Shown here piece after piece: positions 8,301-15,277 of a stretch of 21,326 nt of DNA. Position 1 is the stretch's first letter, and every line of letters starts with the position of its first letter. The position numbers and the translations under genes were made by a program. The DNA comes from Strigomonas culicis (taxonomy: Eukaryota > Euglenozoa > Kinetoplastea > Trypanosomatida > Trypanosomatidae), in assembly GCA_000482145.1 (NCBI GenBank), contig AUXH01000327.1, forward strand, positions 1-21,326, written 5' to 3'. The notes under the pieces were generated by a model that was not told the DNA's origin, did no database searches, and was given only the letters and a program-made list of their open reading frames with translations.

Positions 8301-9658
8301 AGCCCACCGCCGCGCGCAGCCACCGCGCCGCTGCCCGCCGCGGTGCCCATCGTCGTGTTCCCTGTGCCGTAGTGCTCCGACGCGAAGACGGAGGTGCCCG
8401 GGTTGCTCGTGTTCCCGCGGCTCGTGACCTGGAACAGGCCCTGCAGCGCGCTGCGCCCGGCGGAGGCGGAGATGGACTGCGAGGTGCCGACCGCGCTCTT
8501 GTTGTTCACGTTGTACCGCGGCGACGCGGTCGGGTTCTCGCGTGAAGGTTCCGCGAGGCCGCCGAGGCCGATCGCGTCGGTCGCCTGGAGCTGCTGCAGC
8601 AGCTCATCCGTCTGGCCCGGGTCGCGGTCGGGGAGGCTCGCGGTGTAGGACAGGTGGAACCCGGTCGTCTCGTCATCCGTCCCCTCGTAGAAGAGCACCT
8701 TGCCCTTGTCCGTGCCGGCGATGAAGCCACTCTTGCAGGACACGATGCAGGTCACGGACGGGGAGGCGCCGCCGGCGTAGGCGGTGATGGATGCCCCGTC
8801 GCCGTGCTGCCCGGTGCGGCCCGGCAGCGGCAGCGCGCCCGCGTAGTGCCCCTTCTCGATGACGACCATCTCCCCGTGGAGGGTCGACGCGACGACGCAG
8901 TCCATGGAGACCCACGTGTGCGTCACGAAGACCTCCTGCTGCTCCCGGCTGTACCCGCAGCTCGGCTGCGGCTGCAGCATGCCGTCCACGTAGCGGTAGA
9001 AGCGCATGATGCCGACGCCGGAGACGGTGATGGTGAGCGGGTCGCTGGGGCTGATGTGCACCGCGCTGATAAGGTGCGACGAGGACCGACCCGCGACGCC
9101 GCCGGCGAGGCGGAGGTACGAGTGCGAGTTCATGTCCTCGCCGCTCACGCCGGACGGAAGCACAGACGACGCCATGGTGGAGCCCGGGACGGGCCCCACG
9201 ACGCTCGCCAAGGGCACCACCGCGAGCGGCTTGGAGCGCTCCCAGTTCCAGTAGTAGAGGTTCCACTCCGGCGCGCCGCCCTGGGTGACGAGGTGCCGCC
9301 CGTCGGCGCTGAAGGACATGGCGACGATGCGGTCGCTGCCGAGGTCCGGCACGCTCAGCACCTTGCGACGCTTGCGTGTGACGACGTCGATGATCTGCAC
9401 GAGCGGGCTCTCGCCGCCCTCGGCGAGCGCGACGAACTTCCTGTTCGCGCTGACCGCCACGGCGGTGATGGCCTTGCTCTTGGGGTTGCCCTCGATGAAG
9501 CGCTGGCTGTGCGACGTGATGCTGTGGAGCGCGAGGAGATTGCCGACGGGGTACAGCAGCGTGTTGTCGTCGAGCCAGTGCACACAGCCGTGCAGCTCCG
9601 CGCGGATGCCGTAGGCGTGGCGCTTGACAAGCCCGTGGAGATCTTTATCCGACTTCAT
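5318..9658 (-). CDS. CFAP57: Cilia- and flagella-associated protein 57 (WDR65) orthologue
   Basis: A 1446-residue protein starting at an ATG and ending in TAG. Residues 1 to about 850 form WD40 propellers. The opening region, with DDNTLLYPVGNLLALHSI, VAVSANRKFVALAEGG and GGAPEWNLYYWNWERSKPLA, matches the CFAP57/WDR65 N-terminus. Clear WD units lie near 545-585 (SSSDHSVRLWNTQTKRLEL), 666-702 and 819-848 (TASADGTIIVWDV). Residues about 868-1339 are a continuous Glu/Gln/Lys/Leu-rich coiled coil. A Gly/Ala/Pro/Arg-rich linker (about 1340-1412) precedes a conserved-looking C-terminus ending RFPAIK. In Chlamydomonas, FAP57 is an axonemal adaptor that helps anchor inner dynein arms, so flagellar placement is expected here. 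An Ala/Gly/Ser-rich insert near 380-480 interrupts the second propeller. At 1446 residues it is longer than the roughly 1250-residue human protein. Confidence 0.9.
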   Translation of the reverse strand: MKSDKDLHGLVKRHAYGIRAELHGCVHWLDDNTLLYPVGNLLALHSITSHSQRFIEGNPKSKAITAVAVSANRKFVALAEGGESPLVQIIDVVTRKRRKVLSVPDLGSDRIVAMSFSADGRHLVTQGGAPEWNLYYWNWERSKPLAVVPLASVVGPVPGSTMASSVLPSGVSGEDMNSHSYLRLAGGVAGRSSSHLISAVHISPSDPLTITVSGVGIMRFYRYVDGMLQPQPSCGYSREQQEVFVTHTWVSMDCVVASTLHGEMVVIEKGHYAGALPLPGRTGQHGDGASITAYAGGASPSVTCIVSCKSGFIAGTDKGKVLFYEGTDDETTGFHLSYTASLPDRDPGQTDELLQQLQATDAIGLGGLAEPSRENPTASPRYNVNNKSAVGTSQSISASAGRSALQGLFQVTSRGNTSNPGTSVFASEHYGTGNTTMGTAAGSGAVAARGGGLAATSGAAAGAGLRGGANAANVLTVHAIRDANMMLASALPHGVVSLAVDQLEHVLVAVTISGKLFSTPFQNEWFTADVATTRLTAPVFTPICQSFHSGSIRGMACSVRKPYLMTSSSDHSVRLWNTQTKRLELCKYYKQLPGALALHPSGLMAVVSFPDKVHVKSILWDALQDRKIISFRNTSDVKFSSGGQHFAVSHGNVVDVFDSATLENVGQLRGHPQRVRDFQWCASSPYPTDDRLITCSPDGMIMDWNSSDLRKETEHSDKRYQYTCVTSDDKTVWAVGVPTSAAATEQQFKVTLRELERHNMGVIGGASEDFHFKDTTLTCLQVAAHQRLLFAGGEDGTLKFMTFPLQSSVQEPPLTAHGLAITKVVLSFDETTLFTASADGTIIVWDVLSEDGGRRAAAPAAGTSDEVLVTQHELDDTLTEMDALQQQLERLKTDIEGDEKRKNHEQRTRMREKEEEFKSNAAAREEQYAAMFNTKTTQERSFVAIKLEKEADAARELEVLERHCQADVEELEATCTRLQDTLDTNETQHAKSLEELERRLQQQLEEEEAHFQDVLAQKREALAKLHRQADRSRQANQEALHQLELDTDAEAQEVTTQNTGGLRVLRERYLHMKGEGAIMRKNAARTEKEIEVRAGELQLLDRAKAALSSQLSELSLQLTQLHQDIDGRDSTIGEREKEIYALKRQNQELEKHKFVLDHRIRQLKAQMEPKQREIALQSQKVTQKNKELEELYANNQTLHANIDEIKEDIAQQQQQTKKLMNKIKDVETYMQTARKDISDLAPVVQDPAQLKELLQWLYTKHVAANSGTRVQQADPQVKKEFGAQLGYLASSVEALQRSVKTDQGRHRAEMSAMMEENLALIREIHNLRTTIQQLRNRINADDAAKRSRGGAAAPALTSPRSDTTRGVSPRDAAATHKETEPRRGGADAADPTSRRGGAGAAGGEGQGRQPPKIIGANKTSIGMLRAYIEAMERALSEAGVRFPAIK

Positions 9659-10118
9659 GGATATAGAGACGTAGGCGGAGACCTATAGACGTGTTTTTTT
9701 TTCTAAAAACAAACCAATACACAAAAGAGTACAAAGATAGTTTGAGAAGGAAAAGGATGGTTTCTATTATGACTTTCCTTTCCTGTTTTTTTTTTCTTCC
9801 TTTCGTTCGCTCAGAAAAGAGACGAACACACTAAAAAAAAAAAACTAGAGAGACAAAAAAAAAAGATAGTGAAGGGAAAGAAACAGCATAAATACATCGC
9901 CTTGTGAGTGATTCCCATAGTGCTGTTGCATAAGATCATTCATAATTCATATAAAAAATTGGTTTTCCTTCTTATTTGTTTATATATATTCAGTGTTAAC
10001 GGTATTCAAAAAAAAAAAAAAGTATCATACGAACAACAGATTCACAAACAGAACAGTCTCGCCCAACGGAATGCCTAACAATAAATGTGATGAGTAGACG
10101 GATGTCAAAGGGGAAAGG
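9659..10118. other. AT-rich spacer, no gene seen
   Basis: This 460-base stretch holds the 44-nt 5' leader of CFAP57, its polypyrimidine tract and the 3' flank of the Tim50-like gene, with long A and T runs. No coding frame is supported. Confidence 0.6.
9703..9757 (-). promoter_or_regulatory. Predicted spliced-leader acceptor for CFAP57
   Basis: The minus strand reads CCTTTTCCTTCTC, then T-rich sequence ending TTTTTAG, with AG at 9704-9703. The leader to the ATG at 9658 is 44 nt and contains no ATG. Confidence 0.55.
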
Positions 10119-11300
10119 CTACAGTGTCTTCGCGTCCTTCGAGATGGCGGTCTTGTTGGTCATCGGGTCGATGAGCTTCATCCAAAGACTCTTCTTCATC
10201 GTGCCGACCGATGCGTACTTATCACCCACGAAGTAGAAGACGCCGCGCGCCAGCTCCTCCGGCAGCTGCCGGATGACGTTGTGGCACGGCACCTCGTGCA
10301 GATCTGGGTCGCGCGTTGCCCGGTCGGCGAGGTACTCCGGCACGGGCTGGCCGCTGCGCTCGAGGTCCGCGATGATGTGCCGCACGGTCAGCAGCGCGTG
10401 GTCGTTCGGCGGGAAGTCCTGGCCCGTGTCCATGTACTCCCCCCGGATGAAGTCGTCGACGAGGATCGCATTCGCGTTGCAGTTTCGCACCGACAGCGCG
10501 CGGTTCTCGACGATGAGCGTATCGTCGTAGCTCCGCTTCAGCCACGCGATGTTCTTCTCGTAGTAGTTGTCGTTCGTGAACCACTCCTTGTCCCGCGTCA
10601 CGTACTGCGAGACGCGCACCCCGGTGGGGTCGATCACGCTCAGCACTTGCTTCATGTAGCGTTCGCTGCAGGCGGCCCACAGCACGACCTCTGCGTCGAT
10701 GTCGGTCAGGTAGTCCAGCAGCTCCGCGAGGTGCGGCCGCGCGACCAGCCCGGCCTGCATGCGGAACGCCTTGTCGCCGTACGAGACCAGCGTCTCGTCC
10801 ACGTCCAGCACGACCGTGAGGCGGCTGCGGTACTTCTTCTTTTTGGGCCCGATGAGGCCGTGGGCGGCCCGCTGCTCCTGTTGCATGCTGTACAGCTTCG
10901 TGCTCGCCACCAGCAACACGATGAGCGTCGCCGCGATGTAGTAGCGCATGCCGCGGTCGACCAGCATGCGGCGCCAGTACTCACGGAAGCGCTTCGCACC
11001 GTAGTAGCGGTCGTCCGTGTAGCCCTGCCACGCGTTCTCCTTGTTCGCGTACATGTGCACCGCACCGCCGCCGCCGCCCGCCGCCGCGGTGTTGCGCTTG
11101 AAGAGCTCCGCGGAGGGGGCCGCGCCGCCGCCGCCGGCCACCTTCTCTCGGTGCTGCCGTGTGCGCGTGAAGAGGTCGTGCGGTGCCGCGTTGATGGATC
11201 GATTTGTGTTATCGCGCCGCAGACGGTCCGAGAGACCCCAAGGGGACCACGAGCCGATCGTTGACTTGGGCGCGCGCAACACGCAGCAGCCTCGCCACAT
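10119..11300 (-). CDS. TIM50: Tim50-like FCP/NIF-family phosphatase, membrane-anchored, mitochondrial
   Basis: A 393-residue protein. The first 50 residues (MWRGCCVLRAPKSTIG...) are rich in Arg and Ser and lack acidic residues at the start, like a mitochondrial presequence. Gly/Ala-rich linkers lie near 55-80. One membrane span lies at about 118-136 (MRYYIAATLIVLLVAS). A C-terminal HAD-type FCP/NIF domain occupies about 158-310. The nucleophile motif LDVDETLV (D166, D168) is intact, followed by VVLWAACSERYMKQVL and by ILVDDF (281-283). This arrangement is that of Tim50, the receptor subunit of the inner-membrane TIM23 presequence translocase; trypanosome Tim50 is known to keep the DxDx(T/V) motif. 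Another membrane-bound NIF-family phosphatase cannot be excluded. The ORF extends upstream only to a GTG; the ATG at 11300 follows a splice acceptor by about a dozen bases. Confidence 0.82.
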   Translation of the reverse strand: MWRGCCVLRAPKSTIGSWSPWGLSDRLRRDNTNRSINAAPHDLFTRTRQHREKVAGGGGAAPSAELFKRNTAAAGGGGGAVHMYANKENAWQGYTDDRYYGAKRFREYWRRMLVDRGMRYYIAATLIVLLVASTKLYSMQQEQRAAHGLIGPKKKKYRSRLTVVLDVDETLVSYGDKAFRMQAGLVARPHLAELLDYLTDIDAEVVLWAACSERYMKQVLSVIDPTGVRVSQYVTRDKEWFTNDNYYEKNIAWLKRSYDDTLIVENRALSVRNCNANAILVDDFIRGEYMDTGQDFPPNDHALLTVRHIIADLERSGQPVPEYLADRATRDPDLHEVPCHNVIRQLPEELARGVFYFVGDKYASVGTMKKSLWMKLIDPMTNKTAISKDAKTL

Positions 11301-11311
11301 GAGCCTGCACT

Positions 11312-11360
11312 CTCGAAAGAGGAGTGATATTAATAAAAAAAAGGAGGAAGGGAAGAAAAC
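11312..11360 (-). promoter_or_regulatory. Predicted spliced-leader acceptor for the Tim50-like gene
   Basis: The minus strand reads TTCTTCCCTTCCTCC plus a T run, then reaches the first AG at 11313-11312. Further AGs lie at 11311-11310 and 11305-11304. All precede the ATG at 11300, leaving a leader of at most 11 nt. Confidence 0.5.
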
Positions 11361-11662
11361 AGCTCCTTCCACACAAGCTAGAGCAAAAAGAAAAAAAAGA
11401 GGTAGGACAGTTCAAAAAGAAAAAAAGAGAAAGAGAGCATACATCAATCGGAACAGAGCTTTAGATGCAAAGGTGTGTAAAAAAAGTGGGAGGGAGGAAA
11501 CTAAAGTAAGTATACACTCATGCTAATGTAACAGCATCTTAACCATACCATCTTGGCAGCAGCACGTATGCGCGCGATGCACACATACGCAAACAAAACA
11601 CACACAAGCAAAACAGACGCATTGTCTAATGTCACCTTTTTTTCTTTTTCTGGGTGCATGTA

Positions 11663-11679
11663 TGTGTGTGTGTGTGTGT
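11663..11679. repeat. (TG)n microsatellite
   Basis: A short perfect TG dinucleotide run in the 3' flank immediately downstream of the VKOR-like stop codon on the minus strand. Confidence 0.8.
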
Positions 11680-11690
11680 TTGTGCGTCTT

Positions 11691-12179
11691 CTAGTCTCTC
11701 TTTATGGCCTCTCGGCGCTGCCGCATGCACAGCACGCAAGTCGCGATGTTGACCACGTAGATGGAGCAGCAGACAAGACACAGGTCGTGCAGGACGAACA
11801 CAAGAACGTACGCGAGCGCGGCGCTCACGCCGACGCTGAGGCCGCTGCTGAGCCGCAGCAGCAGCAGGCACGTCCGATGGACGCAGCCACGGGCCCCGCC
11901 GCGGCGGACGAGGCCGAGGCAGAGCAGCACCTCCGCCGCGTAGAACGCCATCCCGACCGCAGCGTTGGAGGTTTTGGGGAGCCCAAAAAACTGCGTCGCT
12001 GAGCCGAAGTCAGAGGAGAAGACTTTCGTGCACGAGAAGGGCCCGATGTCGCAGTAGGCGCGGTAGCCGTGGCCTAGCTGCTTCGCCGCGGCGGCGCGCT
12101 GCTCCACCGCGTAAGCGTAGCCGGACAGCACGAAGCCCAACAGGCACAGCGCGATGAGCGCGTATGGAACATGGAGCAT
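11691..12179 (-). CDS. Vitamin K epoxide reductase (VKOR) family thiol oxidoreductase
   Basis: A 162-residue, very hydrophobic protein with about four membrane spans (near 5-24, 73-91, 104-129 and 137-152). After the first span it has YCDIGPFSCTKVFSSDFGS (42-60), closely matching the VKORC1 loop, with cysteines C43 and C50 and the conserved FSS serines. The redox centre CLVC (C134, C137) sits at the start of the last span. All four cysteines of the VKOR electron relay are therefore present. Length is similar to animal VKORC1 (about 163). Known members reduce quinones while oxidising partner thiols and so support disulfide formation in the ER lumen or periplasm. The KRD-ending tail does not form a clear retrieval signal. 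The ORF continues upstream to a TTG; the ATG at 12179 is the first after the acceptor. Confidence 0.87.
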   Translation of the reverse strand: MLHVPYALIALCLLGFVLSGYAYAVEQRAAAAKQLGHGYRAYCDIGPFSCTKVFSSDFGSATQFFGLPKTSNAAVGMAFYAAEVLLCLGLVRRGGARGCVHRTCLLLLRLSSGLSVGVSAALAYVLVFVLHDLCLVCCSIYVVNIATCVLCMRQRREAIKRD

Positions 12180-12607
12180 CCTGGAACAGCGAAGGCCCTG
12201 TTCTTCTTTTATTCTTTTTTTTCTTTTTGAATTAGCTAGGACTACCTCAAATCTCTTATAGGTGGGTATTGTTAGAGAGAAGCAAGAGAGAGAGAGAGAT
12301 GTGTGCACAGACAGCAATGGAAGCAACAGAGTAAATCTTCTTTGCTTTTGGGGTTTTAAAGAGCAAAAAAGAGAAGAGAGACAAAAGCCTCTTATAATTC
12401 CGCAAATAGAAAAAAAGGAGCAAAAAAATATTATGTATGCGTGTACGTTGCAGTATTTCCTTATTTGCTCTCATTATTTAGATTCACTTTTTTTTCTTTT
12501 TCGTTTATTTCTTTTTTTTACATTTTATTTTATTCTTTACTCCTCCTCATCATCATGTTTTTTATTTTCTTCTTTCTTTAATATCTAATACATCCACCGC
12601 GGCCACC
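12180..12607. other. AT-rich spacer, no gene seen
   Basis: A 428-base stretch with the VKOR leader (75 nt, no ATG), a (GA)n/(CT)n tract at 12287-12299 acting as polypyrimidine on the minus strand, and the AT-rich 3' flank of the TXNDC9-like gene. No coding frame is supported. Confidence 0.6.
12255..12301 (-). promoter_or_regulatory. Predicted spliced-leader acceptor for the VKOR-like gene
   Basis: The minus strand reads a CT-repeat tract (12299-12271), then reaches the first AG at 12256-12255. The leader to the ATG at 12179 is about 75 nt and ATG-free. Confidence 0.5.
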
Positions 12608-13345
12608 TTAGCTCGCCGGCGCGGCACTCGCAGACATCTGCATGGTGCGCTCGATACGCTCGCGCAGGAGCTCCGGGTCCAGCAGCCCATCCTCGCCGAC
12701 GCAGCCCTCGAAGCCGAGGATGCGGTCAATGCAGACGTCGTTCTTGAACAGCAGGCAGCACGGCAGCGTCATGACGCGCAGCCGCTCGACCAGAAACGGC
12801 GAGCGCTCCGCGTCGATCTTGACAAAGCGCACGTAAAGCAGCTGCCGCGCGAGCTGCGACAGACGGTAGTCGAGCTGCTTGCAGGACTCGAAGTCCTTGT
12901 GGTAGAAATGCACCACAACGTGGTCGCTGCCGCCCTTCTCCCGCACGACGATGTTGAAGAAGTCGTCCTGGCCAATCTCCCGGTACTCACCGTGCTGCTT
13001 GCCGCGCCACACCGCCTCCTGGTCCGTCTGCATCTTCATCCGCTGCATCCGCGCGCGGCGCAGCGCGAGCAGCTCCATGTCCTCGTCGTCGTCGTCGTCG
13101 ACGCCGCCGCGCTGCACGCGCTCCGCGGCCTTCTCCGCCTCGGGGTCGTACGTCGTGTAGTTCGACAGCCCGTTCTTCGACTCCGTGTTCGCCTTGCGCT
13201 GGTGGGTCGGGATGACATCGCCGGGGTCGCGCTGCGACATGTACGCCTTGGTCGACATCTGCTCTATTGTGTTGGTGAGGTTCTGGTTCGCCTTGAGGTT
13301 GCTCGCCTCATTCACCACGCCACTAGACTTGCCGGAGCCCAACAT
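12608..13345 (-). CDS. TXNDC9: TXNDC9 / phosducin-like thioredoxin-fold protein
   Basis: A 245-residue protein. Residues 1-110 are polar and charged, including an acidic run DDDDDED (83-89) and a helical RRARMQRMKMQ segment. The hallmark HGEYREI (118-124) introduces a thioredoxin fold at about 118-235, with VVVHFYHKDFESCKQLDYRL (143-162), VRFVKIDAERSPFLVERLRV (172-191) and the expected cis-proline region TLPCC (193-197). As in TXNDC9 and other phosducin-like proteins, the CxxC redox site is missing; only a single cysteine (C155) remains, so it is not a thiol-disulfide enzyme. Family members bind the CCT chaperonin and modulate tubulin and actin folding in the cytosol, which would suit a flagellate. 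The length is close to human TXNDC9 (about 226). Confidence 0.87.
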   Translation of the reverse strand: MLGSGKSSGVVNEASNLKANQNLTNTIEQMSTKAYMSQRDPGDVIPTHQRKANTESKNGLSNYTTYDPEAEKAAERVQRGGVDDDDDEDMELLALRRARMQRMKMQTDQEAVWRGKQHGEYREIGQDDFFNIVVREKGGSDHVVVHFYHKDFESCKQLDYRLSQLARQLLYVRFVKIDAERSPFLVERLRVMTLPCCLLFKNDVCIDRILGFEGCVGEDGLLDPELLRERIERTMQMSASAAPAS

Positions 13346-13436
13346 GGTGCTTTTTTATTATTTTAATAGTCTTTAGAATAATAAAAAATATGGATTTGGT
13401 GGTGGTGTGTGTGTATGTGTGTCTCTCTCTGTCTCT

Positions 13437-13455
13437 CTACAAATAAAGAAAGTGT
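13437..13455 (-). promoter_or_regulatory. Predicted spliced-leader acceptor for the TXNDC9-like gene
   Basis: The minus strand reads ACTTTCTTTATTTGTAG, with AG at 13438-13437. The tract is short, so this is a weaker call. The 91-nt leader to the ATG at 13345 has no ATG. Confidence 0.4.
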
Positions 13456-13814
13456 GCTGTAGTGGAGCAGACGGAAGAAGGGGAAACTTCAAAAATGAAT
13501 AGTGAAGAAGTGAAGAGGATATATACAGAGATGATGATACTAATTATAATGATCGTGCTGCCTTGTGGGAAAGAAAGAAAAAAGAGAGAAGAGCAATTGT
13601 ATGCCGTACATGGCATGCATGCATACACGGCAAGCTCATAACCATACTACAAAAGCGCAAGAAGCAAGACCAATCAAAAAAAAAACTGTAAGATACAAAC
13701 ATGTAAATCGAAAAAAAAGGGCAAAGGAAAAAACAAAACATATCCAAGCAAAAGGAAAAACTGTAAGATGTTGTCAGCGGCACTTTAGCAACATCTAAGC
13801 ACCAGTTAAGATAA

Positions 13815-13817
<3 letters not shown>

Positions 13818-13847
<30 letters not shown>
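13818..13847. repeat. (TA)15 microsatellite
   Basis: Thirty bases of perfect alternating TA in the spacer between the TXNDC9-like and phosphatase genes. It would be prone to slippage and cruciform extrusion. Confidence 0.9.
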
Positions 13848-13849
<2 letters not shown>

Positions 13850-14117
13850 AGTGTACACACAAGTATCAAAACAATAGACATACATCCACAGAGGCAACAA
13901 AAACAATGGCGAAGCTCCATTTTATCTGCTGAAGATAGAAACTGCATTCAAAAAAAAAAGAATTGCTTTTAGTGCATGATTATTGTTGTTTACTTGTTTG
14001 ATATATGTACATTTTTTTTTCTAATTATGATTCCCAGTTTTTTTATTGTTGTTGTAGTAGTAGTAGTGCTTCTTTACTGGATATAGAAAAAAAAACTATG
14101 TCCATGACCATGTAGTT

Positions 14118-14144
14118 CATACACTCACTCTTATGTAGTGTATG
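14118..14144. other. Perfect 8-bp inverted repeat in the phosphatase 3' flank
   Basis: CATACACT (14118-14125) pairs with AGTGTATG (14137-14144) across an 11-base loop. It lies about 95-120 bases beyond the phosphatase stop codon, in its probable 3' UTR, inside a block less AT-rich than its surroundings. In RNA this could form a stem-loop. Confidence 0.5.
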
Positions 14145-14239
14145 GCTATACTCGATTCCAAAACTTACGACTGACACCACGAACGAAGCCCCACAAGAAA
14201 AACAAAAAGGAGAACAAGAAAACAAAAAAAAAGCAATTG

Positions 14240-15277
14240 TTATTTTAACAAAGATCCTCCCTCATCCGTATGCCGAGCCTGTAGGGCCACCGACGCGGCG
14301 TGGCGGCTGTCGTGCGCCGCCGTTGCATCGCACAGGCACACGCCGCCCTGCGGCACCACGCCGAGCGACTCCGCGTACTCCCGCAGCTGCCGCACGAAGC
14401 CGGCGTTCGGCGACGCGAAGGGCCGGCGCCGCTGCACAAAGGCGACCGCCTGCCCCGGCGGCATCCGCAGCTTCCGCACCAGGTACGCGGCCACGATGAT
14501 CGGCGCGCGGGAAATGCCGGCGCCGCAGTGCACGAGCACGCCGGTGCCGCCGCGCAGCGTCGCGCTCTCGATGAAGTCGAAGGTGCGGTCGAAGTGCTGC
14601 CGAATGTTGTATTCGGGTCGGTCATCCGCCGGTATCGTCAGGTACATGTAGTCGCCCGGGAAGCGCGGCGCGGTGCCGATGCAGCAGAGGATGTGCGTGA
14701 TGCGCGCGCCGTCCAGCTGCTCGCGCTGCGCCGCGGGGTGGTACGATCCACAATAGAGCCCGGGCAGAACCTCCTGCATGCTCTGCATGCCACTGCCGCT
14801 GAGGCTGACCGCCTCCTGCTGTCGCAGCGCACCGGCGGCCGCGCGCGCGAAGAGCTCCGAGAGCGCCGCCGCGTGGGGGCCGTAGCTGGCCAACAGCGCC
14901 TCCAGCAGTCGCTCGCGCGTCGCGGCGACGGCGGCCGCGTCCACCGGGAGGTTCGTCGCCGCCATGCGGAACGCCTCCAGTGGGCCCGCGATGCACTCCG
15001 GCACCGCGAAGCGGTTGTTGCGCAGCGAGCTGACGCCCTTCGACGCGCGCGACTCGGTGGATGAGGGCGGCAGCGAGCTGCCGCTGCTGCGCCGGCCCTC
15101 TACGCTGCTGCCGCCGTACTCACAGGACGGCGTGGCCGAAGTGGGAACACTCCCCACGGCCGGCGTCGCCACCGCCACCGCCGCGGACGCATTGTGCTGG
15201 GACATAAAGCGGAGCACGCTGAAGAAGAGGATGAGCTCATTGTCGGGGAGCTGCGGTGAGCCCGTCGGTTTGCCCAT
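14240..15277 (-). CDS. Dual-specificity protein phosphatase
   Basis: A 345-residue protein. Residues 1-95 are Ser/Ala/Thr/Pro-rich and probably disordered. Residues about 96-155 look helical and alanine-rich with no recognised domain. The catalytic domain spans about 167-305: it opens with MQEVLPGLYCGSYHPA and contains ITHILCC, a general-acid loop IPADDRPEYN (D218 or D219), the nucleophile P-loop VHCGAGISRAP (C251, R257) and the helix RRPFASPNAGFVRQL. All catalytic residues are in place, so activity is expected on phosphotyrosine/serine/threonine or another phosphate. The start at 15277 is an ATG two bases after the probable splice site; an alternative ATG lies 24 codons downstream (15205). 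The MGKPTG start carries a glycine at position 2, but Lys at position 3 makes N-myristoylation unlikely. Confidence 0.87.
   Translation of the reverse strand: MGKPTGSPQLPDNELILFFSVLRFMSQHNASAAVAVATPAVGSVPTSATPSCEYGGSSVEGRRSSGSSLPPSSTESRASKGVSSLRNNRFAVPECIAGPLEAFRMAATNLPVDAAAVAATRERLLEALLASYGPHAAALSELFARAAAGALRQQEAVSLSGSGMQSMQEVLPGLYCGSYHPAAQREQLDGARITHILCCIGTAPRFPGDYMYLTIPADDRPEYNIRQHFDRTFDFIESATLRGGTGVLVHCGAGISRAPIIVAAYLVRKLRMPPGQAVAFVQRRRPFASPNAGFVRQLREYAESLGVVPQGGVCLCDATAAHDSRHAASVALQARHTDEGGSLLK

Larger units (their letters stand above)
11301..11690. other. Spacer with TG microsatellite, no gene seen
   Basis: A 390-base stretch between the Tim50-like and VKOR-like genes. It contains the Tim50 leader and acceptor, purine-rich sequence (plus strand), a moderately GC-rich block at about 11535-11630, and a (TG)n run at 11663-11679. 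The best minus-strand ATG frame in the GC-richer block is only 27 residues and unconvincing. Confidence 0.6.
13346..14239. other. AT-rich spacer (0.9 kb) with repeats and a hairpin, no gene seen
   Basis: The stretch contains the 5' leader of the TXNDC9-like gene and, at the high end, the 3' flank of the dual-specificity phosphatase. It holds GGT/GT/CT simple repeats (13400-13438), a palindromic ATGCATGCAT block near 13615-13623, a (TA)15 run and a hairpin at 14118-14144. The minus-strand frame at 13544-13906 (120 residues) reads Tyr/Ile repeats from the TA run and is not credible as protein. Confidence 0.6.

Noticed and set aside
11540..11640. A 27-residue minus-strand ATG frame in a GC-richer block
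   Set aside because: Too short and cysteine/leucine-rich from TG repeats; no separate splice signal.
13544..13906. A 120-codon minus-strand frame
   Set aside because: It includes a Tyr/Ile run read from the (TA)15 repeat and homopolymer tracts; no coding signature.
14043..14225. A 60-codon minus-strand frame just after the phosphatase stop
   Set aside because: It begins about 15 bases after the stop, has a low-complexity Leu/Gln end, and no acceptor separates it from the phosphatase gene.
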